From positions 96,165,842 to 96,229,841 of the forward strand of contig OY986436.1 in the NCBI GenBank assembly GCA_963920525.1: 64,000 nucleotides of DNA, written 5' to 3'. The notes under the pieces are model-generated. The model ran no database searches. It saw only the letters and a list, made by a program, of their open reading frames with translations, and was not told the DNA's origin. A program made the translations under genes and the position numbers. The stretch is from Dichetophora obliterata (taxonomy: Eukaryota > Arthropoda > Insecta > Diptera > Sciomyzidae). This document shows, piece by piece, positions 11,115 through 20,987 of this stretch. The first letter of the stretch is position 1; every line of letters starts with the position of its first letter.

Positions 11115-13985
11115 TCATACATTAGTTTTCAATCTACTTTTGAGTTGACCTTTCGATAAGTTAACATCAAAAAAGCTACAGTTGTTAACAAAGGTACTCA
11201 TGCGATGTAAAGGAGCAGTAGCCATATAATTTGTTCTACTAAAAGGTAAGTAAATTAAATTGTTAGCATTTCTACTGCTTCTACGGTTAGTCTTAAAATT
11301 TATAAGAGTTAGGAGTTCTGGTGAATCGAATACACCAGTTATGAGTTGGTGTAAATAGACGATATCTGCAGACTTCCTTCTCTCATTCAAAGATTGCATT
11401 TTTAATAGTTTTAAACGATCCTCATAAGGAGGAAGGTTTAAAGTGTCAGTTGCACTTAAGCCCCTTAGAGCAAACCGAACAAAACGTTTTTGGATTCTCT
11501 CTATACGTTCAACATGTACATTGTAACTTGGGGACCAAACTTGACTTGCATACTCTAAGTGAGGTCGCACAATTGCATAATACAGTGTTGTAGTTGTGAT
11601 CATACTATTAAATTCTTTTGCCCAGCGTTTCATAAACCCGAGCATAGAAGATGCTTTTTTACAAATATAATCAATATGAACGTTAAACGATAGCTTAGAA
11701 TCCATGCATATACCCAGATCTTTGACAGCATCTACACGACTTAATGCAGTATCTTTTATCTTGTACTCAAAAATTAAATTATTCCTTTTTCGCGAGAAGG
11801 TCATAGTTTGGCATTTATCTGGATTTAGAAACATATTGTTTTTAGAACACCAAATTTCAAAGGATTTCAAATCAGACTGGAGCAGATCTGAATTGTCTTT
11901 AGCATCTATTGTTCTGTATATTTTCATGTCATCTGCATAGATAAGTAGATGAGAGTGTTTGATGATGTGGGTTACATCATTAATGGCTAAAATAAACAGA
12001 AGTGGACCAAGGTGGCTACCTTGAGGAACACCTGATTCAGCAATAAATTCAGCTGACAATACGCTTCGAAATCGTATTTGATAAGATCGCTCTGTCAGAT
12101 ACGATTGAATCCAGCTTACAAAAAATTGTGGAAAACCCATTAACTTAAGTTTAAATAGAATTAAGTTGTGTGGCAGTTTATCAAATGCCTTACTAAAATC
12201 AGTGTAAATACAGTCGACCTGGTTACCTGAATAAAATGAATTTAAGCAAAACGTTGTAAAATCGAGGAGATTAGACACAGTGGATCTGCCAGTAACAAAT
12301 CCATGCTGACGAGTTGTCATGACCTTCCCACAGTGAATTTTCACACGATCATACACGAGGCGCTCAAAAAGTTTTGGAATCGACGAGAGTTTCGCGATAG
12401 GCCTGTAGTTGTTTATATCGTTCTTACAACCTTTTTTATAGATAGGACCTATAAAAGATTTTTTCCAAAAAAGTGGAAAAATACTTTCGCTAATTGATTT
12501 ATTGAATAACATGGACAGTGGTTGACTTAGAACGGAACCACATCGTGTTAACACTGCGGCAGGAATTCCGTCAGGTCCAGCATTAAAATCCTCATCGATC
12601 AATCCAATATACTTTAAAATATCCTCTGAAGTAAAGGATATAGAATCCAACGAAACCCTGGGTGTAGAGTTCATATATTCAAAGTACTCTTCATCAGGAT
12701 TAAAAGAGTCTGAACAAAATGACTCTTTAAAGAGATTGGCAAATAGACCACAAATTACGACAGGATCGTCAGTAAATCCGTCAGAGGTTTTAAATGATGA
12801 AGGGAATCCATCAGATTTTTTTTTTGGTGTTTATGAAACCCCAGAATTTCTTCGGATCAGACAATATTCTCAGCTTAGTACTGTCTAAATAATTTTGATA
12901 TAAGGTAGCTGAGCAATTTTCAAAGTCCAGAAACAAACGCTTGTAGATTTCTAGGTCATTCAAGTCCAAGCTACAGACATATTTTTTCCATGCCCTATTC
13001 CTGCTGTTGCGAAGAATCTTTAACTCCTTTGTGTACCAGGGGTAAGAACAATTTTTCGTAAATTTGAGGCTTTATGGCACGGACAGAGAAAACATAGCAA
13101 AGATTTCCATATAAAAAAAATTAATTGAATCATCAAGAGTGTTATTATTAACATATTCTAAAATAACATGAAGTTTACTTTGAAGTAAATGATTCAACTT
13201 CAAAAAGTCAGCTTTTTTAAAATTGAATTCATAAACTTTATCTATTGAGTTAGACTTAACTATATTTTCCCTGTCTGATTTGTACCATATTCTCAATGGT
13301 GGATGGTATTCATCAACAGCACTCAAAACATGAGGGGCCCTCTCAACAATCACATTGTTACTATCTGTAGTTAAGACCAGGTCAAGAAGTCTTTCACGAC
13401 TATTATAAATACAACTCACTTGTTGTAAGTCAGAACATATATTATCAACAAATATATGCTCTTGGCGAGTCTTCGAATTAGATGCACAAAAATATGTATC
13501 ATCGTCAGAAGATTCCAATTTCAAGTCAGGCAGATTAAAATCACCTAACAATAAAATGTCGTCATTAACGTCAATTATGCTTATGACATATTCTATGCAA
13601 TCCGCAAGGCTTGCATAAACTTCTACACTGCTCTTAGGAGGAACGTATGCATTAATAAGATATACATTAGAATTGCAATGTACAACCTTGACGCATATAA
13701 GTTCGATGTTAGCAGAGCAGGGAATAACAATAATGGAACTAACTAAGGAGTTCCTTACAGCTAATAAGACACCTCCACCGACAGCAGAAGTATTGTCAGC
13801 ATGTCTATCTCTTCTATAAACTTCAAAACTGTTATCAAACAATTCTAAGTCAGTAATGCTTCCGTTTAACCAAGTTTCAGTCAGTGCGATAATATCTTCA
13901 GAGAAATTCTGAGACATTAAAAATATGTCTCGCGTCTTAGAGCGTAGTCCCCTTACATTTTGATAGTAAAGGGATAACCTATTCA
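11115..13985 (-). CDS. CR1-like non-LTR ORF2: endonuclease-reverse transcriptase
   Basis: Reading starts just past the ORF1 stop with YYQNVRGLRSK. The endonuclease follows (13917-13072: IIALTETWLN, LLLGDFNLPDL). The linker at 12675-13071 shows PWYTKELKILRNSRNR and SDPKKFWGFI but needs frame changes near 13075 and near the T-run at 12816. The RT frame is open over 519 codons (12674-11115): NNYRPIAKLSSIPKLFERL, YTDFSKAFDKLPHNL, GVPQGSHLGPLLFI, and the catalytic LIYADDMKIY. The thumb region ends with RIQKRFVRFALRG. Such proteins nick target DNA and copy the element RNA into it. The whole element sits inside Gypsy-A between its RNase H and integrase. The clade call (CR1) rests on ORF1 type and RT style and is moderate. 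The frameshifts make this copy probably inactive. Confidence 0.8.
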
Positions 13986-14909
13986 GTTTTTTTGGGATTG
14001 ACGAGCGGCTTGAGTCGTCCCTCTAGGCTTATTCTTAGGCTGAAACTCTGTAACGAGTATATTATCAGTCCACAAATTAGAGTTTAGAACAGTTGCAAAC
14101 TCTTCAGCAGGAACTGTGAGAATAAAGGAAGCATGGGAAGGCTTATTACCTATTTTTTTGCATGAGCAAAATGCATTTTGACTCAACAATTTATTATGTT
14201 TGATAAAGGTCAATACATTTTCAACAGTTGTGTCGGGCTGAAGACGTGAAATAAATAAAATTTTTTTCCTCGACACTGCCCTTAAGCTTGATAGATTTCT
14301 AGGCTCAATAGGAGTCAAAACTGAACTATTAGTCAAAGAAGGACGGTTAGAAGGTGACGAGGAAGTAACTGGAGTGTTCCTGTTCAAAAGCGGTGCTGAG
14401 GGCTGCTTGGCCTGAGAAGTAGATCCAGATGATTTTCGCTTCTTATTGTTTTTTTTATTTTTTCTCTTTCTATTTGAGATAATATGGTCTTCTGATGAAA
14501 GGATTGTTTGTGTCCCGGAAGAAACAGTCTGTGACAAAGCAAGCGGGATATTTTCCGAAATGGAATTTTCATCATAGACGCTAGTACTGGGTGCGGCCCT
14601 AACTTCACTAAAAAATGTTACAATTTCTCGAAAATTGTTGTTTAACGAGTTAAGACTTTCCCCAAAAAGCTTAATTTTTGAATAAAGTTCATCTGGGGAA
14701 AGTGCCCTACACGAAGCACAGTACCAGCGTAGACCTGATCGCAGAGATTTTAAGTCGTCAAGGCATGACTTGGAAATACCGGCACAAGATGCATGAAACA
14801 TTTGCTCACATGGACCAGAACAGCTGAACATGGGGTTCAGAATGTTTTGGCTTTTGCAAAGTTCGTCTAAAGAACAAGCAACGATATTTTCTGCAGAAAA
14901 ATAATCCAT
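13983..14909 (-). CDS. CR1-like ORF1 with PHD-type zinc finger
   Basis: An intact 308-codon frame starts at the ATG at 14909. The N-terminal 80 residues hold a Cys/His cluster (CSGPCEQMFHASCAGISKSC, then WYCASC) laid out like a PHD finger, as known for ORF1 of CR1/L2-type elements. A Lys-rich basic patch (RKRKNKKNNKKRKSSGS, about residues 145-162) follows. A C-terminal domain with ILFISRLQPDTTVENVL resembles the RRM-like fold of ORF1 proteins that bind the element RNA. The stop at 13983 overlaps the beginning of ORF2, which is in the -1 frame. The start is the first Met after upstream stops. Confidence 0.8.
   Translation of the reverse strand: MDYFSAENIVACSLDELCKSQNILNPMFSCSGPCEQMFHASCAGISKSCLDDLKSLRSGLRWYCASCRALSPDELYSKIKLFGESLNSLNNNFREIVTFFSEVRAAPSTSVYDENSISENIPLALSQTVSSGTQTILSSEDHIISNRKRKNKKNNKKRKSSGSTSQAKQPSAPLLNRNTPVTSSSPSNRPSLTNSSVLTPIEPRNLSSLRAVSRKKILFISRLQPDTTVENVLTFIKHNKLLSQNAFCSCKKIGNKPSHASFILTVPAEEFATVLNSNLWTDNILVTEFQPKNKPRGTTQAARQSQKN
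13984..13994 (-). promoter_or_regulatory. Candidate -1 ribosomal frameshift site
   Basis: At the end of ORF1 the minus strand reads C AAA AAA AC TGA. In the ORF1 frame the codons AAA AAC precede the stop, so A AAA AAC is an exact X XXY YYZ slippery heptamer. Slipping back one base continues directly into ORF2 (CTG AAT AGG). This is a sequence-based inference. I did not identify a downstream pseudoknot, and many non-LTR elements instead use re-initiation. Confidence 0.45.
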
Positions 14910-15313
14910 GTTTAATTTTTAAAAAATGAGCAGATGCAAAATGTGCTTTTAGGGTTATTATATTCAGGTAGTTTGTGCACAGTTTAGTAGAAACTAAAAA
15001 ACAAAAACAACACTCACTGAGCTGAAGATAAACAAATCACTGCACAAAGAAGAAACTAAAACACAGTAAGCATGCAAAAACAACAACACTGCATTAGCTA
15101 AACAAGTTAAACAAAGTTAATATGCAAGAATTAAACTTACACAACTTAAATGCACAATTATTATTTAATAAAATAGTTGTATATTAATGATATTAGTAAG
15201 TATAATATAATATTTAATTAAAAAAAGCTGATGAAACTGTTTTAATACACTCACGAAATATAACAAAACAAAGGCTTTTACATAACACGATAAAACACAA
15301 CCGACACCAACTA
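14910..15313 (-). other. Probable 5' region of the CR1-like element
   Basis: This A-rich stretch upstream of ORF1 has no coding signal and ends where Gypsy-A RNase H sequence resumes near 15320. A possible diverged target duplication is ATATAAGAGATC (15314-15325) against ATATAGAATATC (10562-10573), 9 of 12 matching. This would put the insertion within the RNase H-integrase linker of Gypsy-A. Confidence 0.4.
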
Positions 15314-15319
15314 ATATAA

Positions 15320-15825
15320 GAGATCAACTGGATCCTGATGCAAAAAGAAGTCCTCATATTCGCCATTTTCCAAAATTGTTCTTACTGCTTTAATCCAATC
15401 GTCTTTCATTTGTGCCTCCCTTACCCGGTGTAGCATTGAATTCTCGACCATCAAATATGATAATCGGCTTAAGGCGTCAACATGCGCCATTTTTCATCCA
15501 GATCTATGTTCGATTTCGTAGTGATATTCTTGAAGGAACATGGCCCATCTCGACACTCTAAGTGGAACGTCTTCTTTTTTCATGGTCATTGCAAACGCGT
15601 TACAAACCGTTATTATTTTGAATTTTCTACCCATCACGTAGATCCGCTACTTTTTAGGGCTTCTGTAATTGGTAGAACCTCAAGTTCATAAGAATGATAT
15701 TTTCCTCTGCTGGTTTTGTTTTTCGATTCATGTACTGCACGGGATGCTATTGTTGATCGCCGTTATCTCTTTACAGTAATACTGCGCCATAACCATATTT
15801 GCATGCATCGGTATGAATCTCGGTA
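15320..15825 (-). pseudogene. Gypsy-A RNase H fragment
   Basis: Minus-strand continuation of the Gypsy-A pol. Recognisable pieces in order are DACKYGYGAVLL near 15800, HPVQYMNRKTKPAEEN near 15730, RVSRWAMFLQEYHYEIEHRS at about 15515-15575 and KMAHVDALSRLSYLM after an in-frame stop. The end is EDFFLHQDPVDLL near 15330. These are the hallmarks of the Ty3/Gypsy RNase H C-terminal half, which removes RNA from the cDNA hybrid. Stops and frame changes show decay. The right edge is the 3-bp target duplication of the Harbinger insertion at 15826-15828. Confidence 0.8.
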
Positions 15826-16092
15826 ATTCAGCCATGTTCTGCAAATCTATCGAAATTGAATCGAAATCGAAATTGAAAAACGAGTCTAATTTTTTGCGGT
15901 GTTTTGTAATTCGATCGTTTTGGAAAAATCAAATAGAAATCAAATCGATTTCGAATTTGTTTTCGAATCAGCTGTTTGTTTTAATTTTGTGCTGAACCAA
16001 CCCTTCGTTACATTTTGTGTCAGACAATGGAAATAAAATTTGAGATTTTAAAAATTAACAATTAGTTCTGCATTTTTGAATGCTGTTGTACT

Positions 16093-17082
16093 ACTTCAAA
16101 ATGAAAGCAATATAAATGAAACGATAAGAAGGCGAATTTCGAGAGACCAATCGAATTGTTTCAGCATTCCTGATGCAGCGTAAGTATTTTCGTTTGGAAG
16201 CTGGTTTAATAATTTTAGCCAGAACATTATCAACAATGGGTTTTTTTAGTTTTGTTTCGTATTACCAATTGAATAAAGACACGTTTTAAATGGTTTTGGA
16301 TGAAATAAAAGCTTATGCAAAGGAATCCTCAATTCCATTAATGCTTCAAGTTGCTGCGACACTGCGTTTTTTAGCGGAAGGAGGATACCAAAGATCTGTA
16401 GGCAAAGATGCAGATATTGCTTTTGGACGAAGCACGGTTTTAAAAGTGCTTACAAAAATAATACGTATCTTGGAAATAAAACTTTGCTCTAATTGGGTCA
16501 AATTAATAACATCAGAAGAAGAAGTTCGTAACTCAAAACACCACTTTTTTCAAAAATATGGAATTCCTGGTGTTATTGGCTGCATCGACGGCACACATAT
16601 TAAAATACAAAAGCCACGCGAAGACGAATCTTTTTTTCTCAACGGAAAAGAATTCTTTAGTTTAAACACCATGATCGTAAGTTTTATAAATCTTTAAAAT
16701 ATTTAATTAAACAATTTTATAAACTTTTAGATTTGTGACTATAAAATTAATATAAAAGCAGTTGATTTCTGTCACCCTGGATTGTGTCACGACGCTTTTA
16801 TATGGAGTATGAGCAACGCACGGAATCATTTTCACTCCAGGTATGAGATGGGGTATCGTGAATCATGACTTTTAGGTGATTCCGGTTATGGCATTGAACA
16901 ATTCCTTATAACGCCTTATAGGGAACCAGAAGAAGGTGCAATGCAACACAGATTTAACCAAAAACATTCATCAGCACTCAATATTGTCGAAAGAACCATC
17001 GGTGTTCTAAAAAGCCGCTTCCGTAGTCTAAAAGGCACATTGCACTATAATTCACAAAAAGTTGTTAAGATTATTAATGTAT
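16093..17082 (+). pseudogene. Harbinger transposase
   Basis: A short first exon near 16100-16178 contains NETIRRRISRDQSNCFSIPD and ends at a GTAAGT donor. The main exon (acceptor near 16248, first Met 16290) encodes the helical N-terminal region (MLQVAATLRFLAEGGYQRSV) and the catalytic segment IPGVIGCIDGTHIKIQKP with the first Asp, ending near 16678 at ATG ATC|GTAAGT. After an intron, a block from 16731 reads CHPGLCHDAFIWSM. After a disrupted stretch near 16860, GDSGYGIEQFLITPYREPEE carries the second Asp region, and NIVERTIGVLKSRFRSLKG the catalytic Glu. The transposase cuts and pastes the element using a DDE site. A stop just before 16290 and damage near 16855-16880 make this copy doubtful as an active gene. 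Confidence 0.85.
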
Positions 17083-17088
17083 TAGGAA

Positions 17089-17727
17089 TTAGTCCACCAA
17101 ATCCTTAAAGTTATTTGTCAAGTCTTCGTGCGTTTCCGTTTCTTTAAGCATGTAACTTTTCAAGTTTTCCTACAAATACAACAAATTTTTATTAACAAAA
17201 CAGGATTTAAGATATTTTAAAAGGATTTCAATAACATTTGAGGGCAGAGAAGACAAATGAGGAAATTTTTCTAAAGATAAATGGACAAATGTAAATATAC
17301 AATTAGTAAATTCTTACCTGAAATGTAGGTTCGCGCTTTCTTTTATTTACATTGGGCGTTGGGGACTTCTGGCACGGGAAATACACTGCATCGGATTGTC
17401 ATCTTCGCTTGATAGACAGATATTCTGCTTCAATATTATCAGCAATCACATCTTCCACCGGTCCTCCACCGGTAGCTTCCCTTCTGTTGTGAGCTAGCTT
17501 TTTACGAACATTGCTCTTTAAGTCGATCCAAACCTATAAAAAATACTTAAGAAATACTCTATCTATTAATGTAAAGTTACCTTCTTCCAGCCTTCAGGAT
17601 CTTTTTGGGGAGGACCTTGGCTGTTCATTGTTCCTGCCAATTCCCTCCACAAGGATACGACATGAACTCGATCGCCTTTGGTATAACCCTTTGCAATGTT
17701 GGGACGTTTTTCCATAAAGGCAATCAT
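17089..17727 (-). pseudogene. Harbinger Myb/SANT-like DNA-binding protein
   Basis: Minus-strand gene in three exons. Exon 1 starts at an ATG at 17727-17725 and shows the trihelix-type pattern FMEKRPNIAKGYTKGDRVHV, VSLWRELAGTMNSQGPPQKD and PEGWKK, ending at a GTAAC donor near 17582. Exon 2 (about 17535-17319) continues VWIDLKSNVRKKLAHNRREA followed by TGGGP. A frame change occurs before SSEDDNPMQCISRARS. Exon 3 ends FKDLVD with its stop at 17089-17091. In Harbinger elements this protein binds the terminal repeats and imports the transposase to the nucleus. The same frame break is present in duplicate copy 2, so it predates the duplication. Copy 1 also has small changes in exon 2 relative to copy 2 (GGGGACTTC against GCACTTC). 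Confidence 0.8.
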
Positions 17728-18068
17728 CGAGGAAGCTTGATTGGAGTTCTTTTGTTTGCCCCTTTATTCAATTTTATTTTATTTTGCAAGAAAAAAGTTA
17801 AAATTTATTTACTTACATTTAGTTTTTAAATTGCAATTTTGAAATCCGTTTTTTAGCTTGTTCACTCACACTCGATTTCAAACTGACAAGAAATGCAATC
17901 AAATCGATCTTGCAGAACACGTTAAAACGATGTTCGAAAAAAGTGAAATTAAATCGAAACTTTCTGTCGATTTCAATTTCGATAACGATTAAGATCGAAT
18001 TGCAGAACAACTTTTGTCGTTTTCAATTTCGATATCGATCCAAATCGAATTGCAGAACATGGCTGATT

Positions 18069-18800
18069 GCCTTGGAATCATAAATTTTAAGAACCGGCGC
18101 ATTCACTAGAGCTACTTTCAATTGCTGGCGTGCTAATAACTGTTCTTCTCTTATCTTGAACGCTGCATCCTTCCGGAGCAAATTTGACAATGGTCTCGCT
18201 ATAAGTGCATTATTCTTAATAAATCTTCTAAAATAAGATATTAACCTTAAAAATCTCTGCAGTGATTTTCGAACTGGATAATTTTTTATGGCCGCAGTTT
18301 TTTCGTCTGTTGGTTTTATTGAACCAATTTCAATGATGTATCCAAGAAAATCAATTTTCCTCTTTAAGAATTGACATTTCTTCCACTTGATTTTTTTATC
18401 CGTTTTCTGAAGCAACTTGAAAAAGTATATTTAGCTTTCCGATGCCTTCCTCTTCATCCTTCGAAGGAATTATTATGTTAGGGCCATCGGAAATTAGTCT
18501 CTAGCAATTTTCTGGTTTAATTTTCTACAGTCGCAACAAAGTCTCTTTGTGCCACCTTTTTTTGCTGCCAACACAATCGGTGAAGAATATTCAGATACAC
18601 TTGGCTGTATAATCCCTTCTTTTATCCATAATCTTATTTGCTCATCGATCGTATTTTTGTCTTCCTGAGACACTCGTCTGGGTCTATGGTACACTGGCAC
18701 ATCATCAGTTAGAGTTATTTTCATTTTGACTGGAGAATTTTTAGTTTGTTTTGGTACATGATCTTTGATAATTTCTTTCGATATCTTTGCGTGTTTGGGC
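18069..18800 (-). pseudogene. Gypsy-A reverse transcriptase, copy 1
   Basis: Minus-strand RT. The N-terminal part (18724-18494) reads DDVPVYHRPRRVSQEDKNTI and SEYSSPIVLAAKKGGTKRLC. Next comes a region after the catalytic box, IIIPSKDEEEGIGKL. Then KKCQFLKRKIDFLGYIIE and the connection domain with SYFRRFIKNNALIARPLSNL, to about 18100, where the Harbinger right end interrupts it. The segment that should hold the central RT motifs, including most of the YxDD box, is missing between about 18494 and 18470. This is a deletion of roughly 90 codons as judged from family layout. The same gap occurs in copy 2, so the element was already dead before duplication. The gene is a Ty3/Gypsy RT. Confidence 0.85.
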
Positions 18801-18804
18801 TGTG

Positions 18805-19600
18805 TTAGTCAATATGTTTTTAAATGATAAAAATTAAAAAAATTTTTACATTGTTTTTCCCAACGTTTCGTTGGTAGTTTCCTACATCTTCAGGGGATGT
18901 CAATTTATTAAAAACTATAAAAAAACAAATTTTAAACATATAATTACACAAAGTCAAATAAAAATTCTTACATTTACTTAATTTCACATAGCAAGTAATT
19001 TAAATTTTGTCTTTAGAACAATATAACAAGCACTGAAAACGATCAACATTTAAACTCAATAAACAACTGACAGAAACAAATTGAAAATAATAACGAACAT
19101 AAATACATGTGAAGTTTTTTTAATATTAGGCCTTCCTTAAGGCAATGCTGTAGTTGGAGCTAATGTTGTCTGTGTCTTCTTTTGTGTTCATTGTTATTGT
19201 CGCTTTGTTTTGAATGTGCAAGCTTTCCAAAATATATCGTCTCGTTTCTCTTCTCTCTTTGTCTATTATTTTCGTATCAACAAAATCAGCTGTGTGACCA
19301 GTCTCTAAAGTATGTTGCGCTAGCGCTGTTGTCGTTTTTTCCTTTCTTATGTCTGCTTTGTGTTCATTTAGTCTAACTCCTCTCTCTTCGTGGTCCCTAT
19401 GTAGATTAGTTTGCAGTCCTCTCCTTTTCCATTGCATCCTATTTCATACAAAACGTCTTGCTGCTGTTCTTTTTCTATGCGTGTTTTTGTATTTGTAAAT
19501 ATATTTTTTATGTTTTGTGTGGTTTGAGAGCGAATGATATGTCTTTTTTGTTGTTTATTGTTCTATGTAGATTTCTGCTGTCGGTCAAGTTGTCTTCCTG
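18805..19600 (-). mobile_element. Penelope-like element fragment with GIY-YIG endonuclease (copy 1)
   Basis: The minus-strand frame ending at 19126 and its upstream extension match the GIY-YIG nuclease domain at the C-terminus of Penelope-like retroelements. They read KEQQQDVLYEIGCNGK, LIYIGTTKR (damaged), GVRLNEHKADIRKEKTTTAL, HTLETGHTADF, and end RRYILESLHIQNKA. The reverse transcriptase is absent, so this is a 5'-truncated insertion in Gypsy-A between protease and RT. Its 3' flank (to about 18805) contains the hammerhead-like motif at 18858-18894. Penelope elements insert through RT plus this nuclease. This scrap cannot. Confidence 0.8.
18858..18894 (-). ncRNA. Hammerhead-ribozyme-like motif, Penelope end (copy 1, inner)
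   Basis: The minus strand reads CCTGAAGATGTAG, a GAAA loop, CTACCAA and CGAAACGTTGGG. CUGANGA followed by a small stem and CGAAAC is the conserved core order of hammerhead ribozymes, which are known in the pseudo-LTR repeats of Penelope-like elements. The stem pairs with one bulge, and I could not confirm stem III and the cleavage site, so it may be a degenerate or inactive version. Confidence 0.45.
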
Positions 19601-19830
19601 AGACACTCGTCTGGGTCTATGGTACACTGGCACATCATCAGTAAGAGTTATTTTCATTTTGACTGGAGAATTTTTAGTTTGTTTTGGTACATGATCTTTG
19701 ATAATTTCTTTCGATATCTTTGCGTGTTTGGGCTGTGTTAGTCAATATGTTTTTAAATGATAAAAATTAAAAAATTTTTTACATTGTTTTTCCCAACGTT
19801 TCGTTGGTAGTTTCCTACATCTTCAGGGGA
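19596..19830 (-). repeat. Extra 235-bp block (Gypsy-A RT start plus Penelope end)
   Basis: This block repeats 18657-18905: Gypsy-A RT codons (VYHRPRRVSQED), the upstream linker PKHAKISKEIIKDHVPK, and the Penelope 3' repeat with the hammerhead-like motif (19792-19828). It joins directly to the 5' edge of the Penelope nuclease fragment. Copy 2 lacks it: there the nuclease fragment joins the protease side near 23515 directly. It looks like a local duplication generated at or after Penelope insertion. Confidence 0.75.
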
Positions 19831-19871
19831 TGTCAATATATGTGGTTCCAAAAAATTTATTTTATTCCAAA

Positions 19872-20660
19872 TCAGTATTTCCTGTTCAGATACGTCAAAT
19901 CTACATCAGGTTCATCAGACAGTTCGTCTTCTTCCAAAAGCATACATAAATTTTTATACTCTTGCAATAAGACATCGCTCCCATTTTTCTCTTCTGCACC
20001 AAAGCTTTTCTTTTTGAATTCAGCACTCCCTTTTCTTAAGAGAATCTCAACCTCGTCAAGGACAGTGCTGCCAATAATTGCTGCAAAGCGTATGTTACAC
20101 TCACAAACTACGTGAAATGTTACATTGAAGCATATTCCATCAACTTCTTCTTGGCCATTAAAGCTACCTACAGTTGATACTTTGCTATCTGCGATTCCAA
20201 CAAAATAGCTTATATCTGCAATAAGTTTAATTCTTCTCATTTTTAATAATGTGTCATGCCTAATCAAACACAGGTCACACCATGAATCCATCAAAGCTGT
20301 AAATTGTATGTTATTGCATATTACGTCTTTGAAGATCAGTCCACATTTCACATCTGTAATAGTGTTTACATTTTCTCTCTCCATCTGTTCTCCCTCCATT
20401 GATCTGAATATTGCGAGCCATTGTATTGTTTTTGTATTCGAATGCTCGATGTCCTGCTTTGTTACATATAAAGCAACGCGGCTCTCGTTGTTGTGGATAA
20501 TCTTTTGATATATGTGATTGATTTCCGCATTTATAACATCTTCTGGCACTCAACTGTTGCGTCATGGGTTGATTGTTGCTGGTCGTGGGAAGTTGATAGT
20601 TACACCTGTTTAGTGACTGTAAAGAATCACGAACTTTCTCATAAACTGTACAACTGTTTT
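19872..20660 (-). pseudogene. Gypsy-A gag nucleocapsid and protease, copy 1
   Basis: Minus-strand. The gag end has a segment EKVRDSLQSLN, then two zinc knuckles: CYKCGNQSHISKDYP and CFICNKAGHRAFEY. Both lost the final Cys (Pro/Tyr in its place), so metal binding is probably impaired. After a frame change the 225-codon frame 20549-19872 carries an aspartic protease with FTALMDSWCDLCLIRHDTLL, where the DTG/DSG triad is degraded to DSW. It ends with an acidic segment LLEEDELSDEPDVDLTYLNR. Gag packages RNA and the protease matures the polyprotein. Here both are decayed. Copy 2 at 23555-24340 is nearly identical. Confidence 0.85.
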
Positions 20661-20896
20661 TAACCCCCTAGAATCTAAGTCCAAATCCCTTAGTTTGGAT
20701 TGTCAAAGCTAAAATTGTTTGCGTCTCCATCTCTAATTGTCATAACAATGTATTAATAAATAATATAAGAACTATTATAATATAATTGTGATGAACAAGT
20801 AAATAATGTTTAATATAACAAGATCTGTATAATTAATTTAGGAAAATTTGAAGTTGACAAAGATAAACAATTAAGTAAATACAAATAAGTTAATAA
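20661..20896. other. AT-rich end of duplicate copy 1
   Basis: Non-coding AT-rich sequence upstream of gag, repeated at 24345-24575. The junction at 20893-20900 (AAGTTAATAACCATCGG) shows only a few bases of shared sequence between the joined ends, consistent with end joining or replication slippage and not with transposition. Confidence 0.5.
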
Positions 20897-20987
20897 CCAT
20901 CGGTGTTCTAAAAAGCCGCTTCCGTAGTCTAAAAGGCACATTGCACCATAATTCACAAAAAGTTGTTAAGATTATTAATGTATTAGG

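Larger units (their letters stand above)
15829..18065. mobile_element. PIF/Harbinger transposon, full length
   Basis: The ends CAGCCATGTTCTGCAAATC and (inverted) CAGCCATGTTCTGCAATTCG form clear terminal inverted repeats, followed on both sides by ATCGAAATTGAA-type sub-terminal motifs. ATT flanks both ends (15826-15828 and 18066-18068), a 3-bp duplication as expected for Harbinger. Inside are a plus-strand transposase and a minus-strand Myb-like gene in the tail-to-tail layout standard for the superfamily. It is inserted in Gypsy-A between RT/RNase H halves. The right part is included in the tandem duplication beginning at 16993. Confidence 0.9.
16993..20896. repeat. Tandem duplication, copy 1
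   Basis: From ACCATCGGTGTTCTAAAAAG at 16993 to about 20896 the sequence is repeated almost base for base from 20897 to about 24575. It contains the end of the Harbinger transposase, the Myb-like gene, the Harbinger right end, Gypsy-A RT, the Penelope-like fragment, and Gypsy-A protease and gag. Copy 1 has an extra internal block of about 235 bp (19596-19830), which repeats 18657-18905. Because Harbinger and Penelope insertions are inside the unit, the duplication is younger than both. Confidence 0.9.

Noticed and set aside
17511..17829. Plus-strand frames repeated exactly at 21410-21728
   Set aside because: They are duplicated because the whole segment is duplicated; the minus strand encodes the Myb-like protein.
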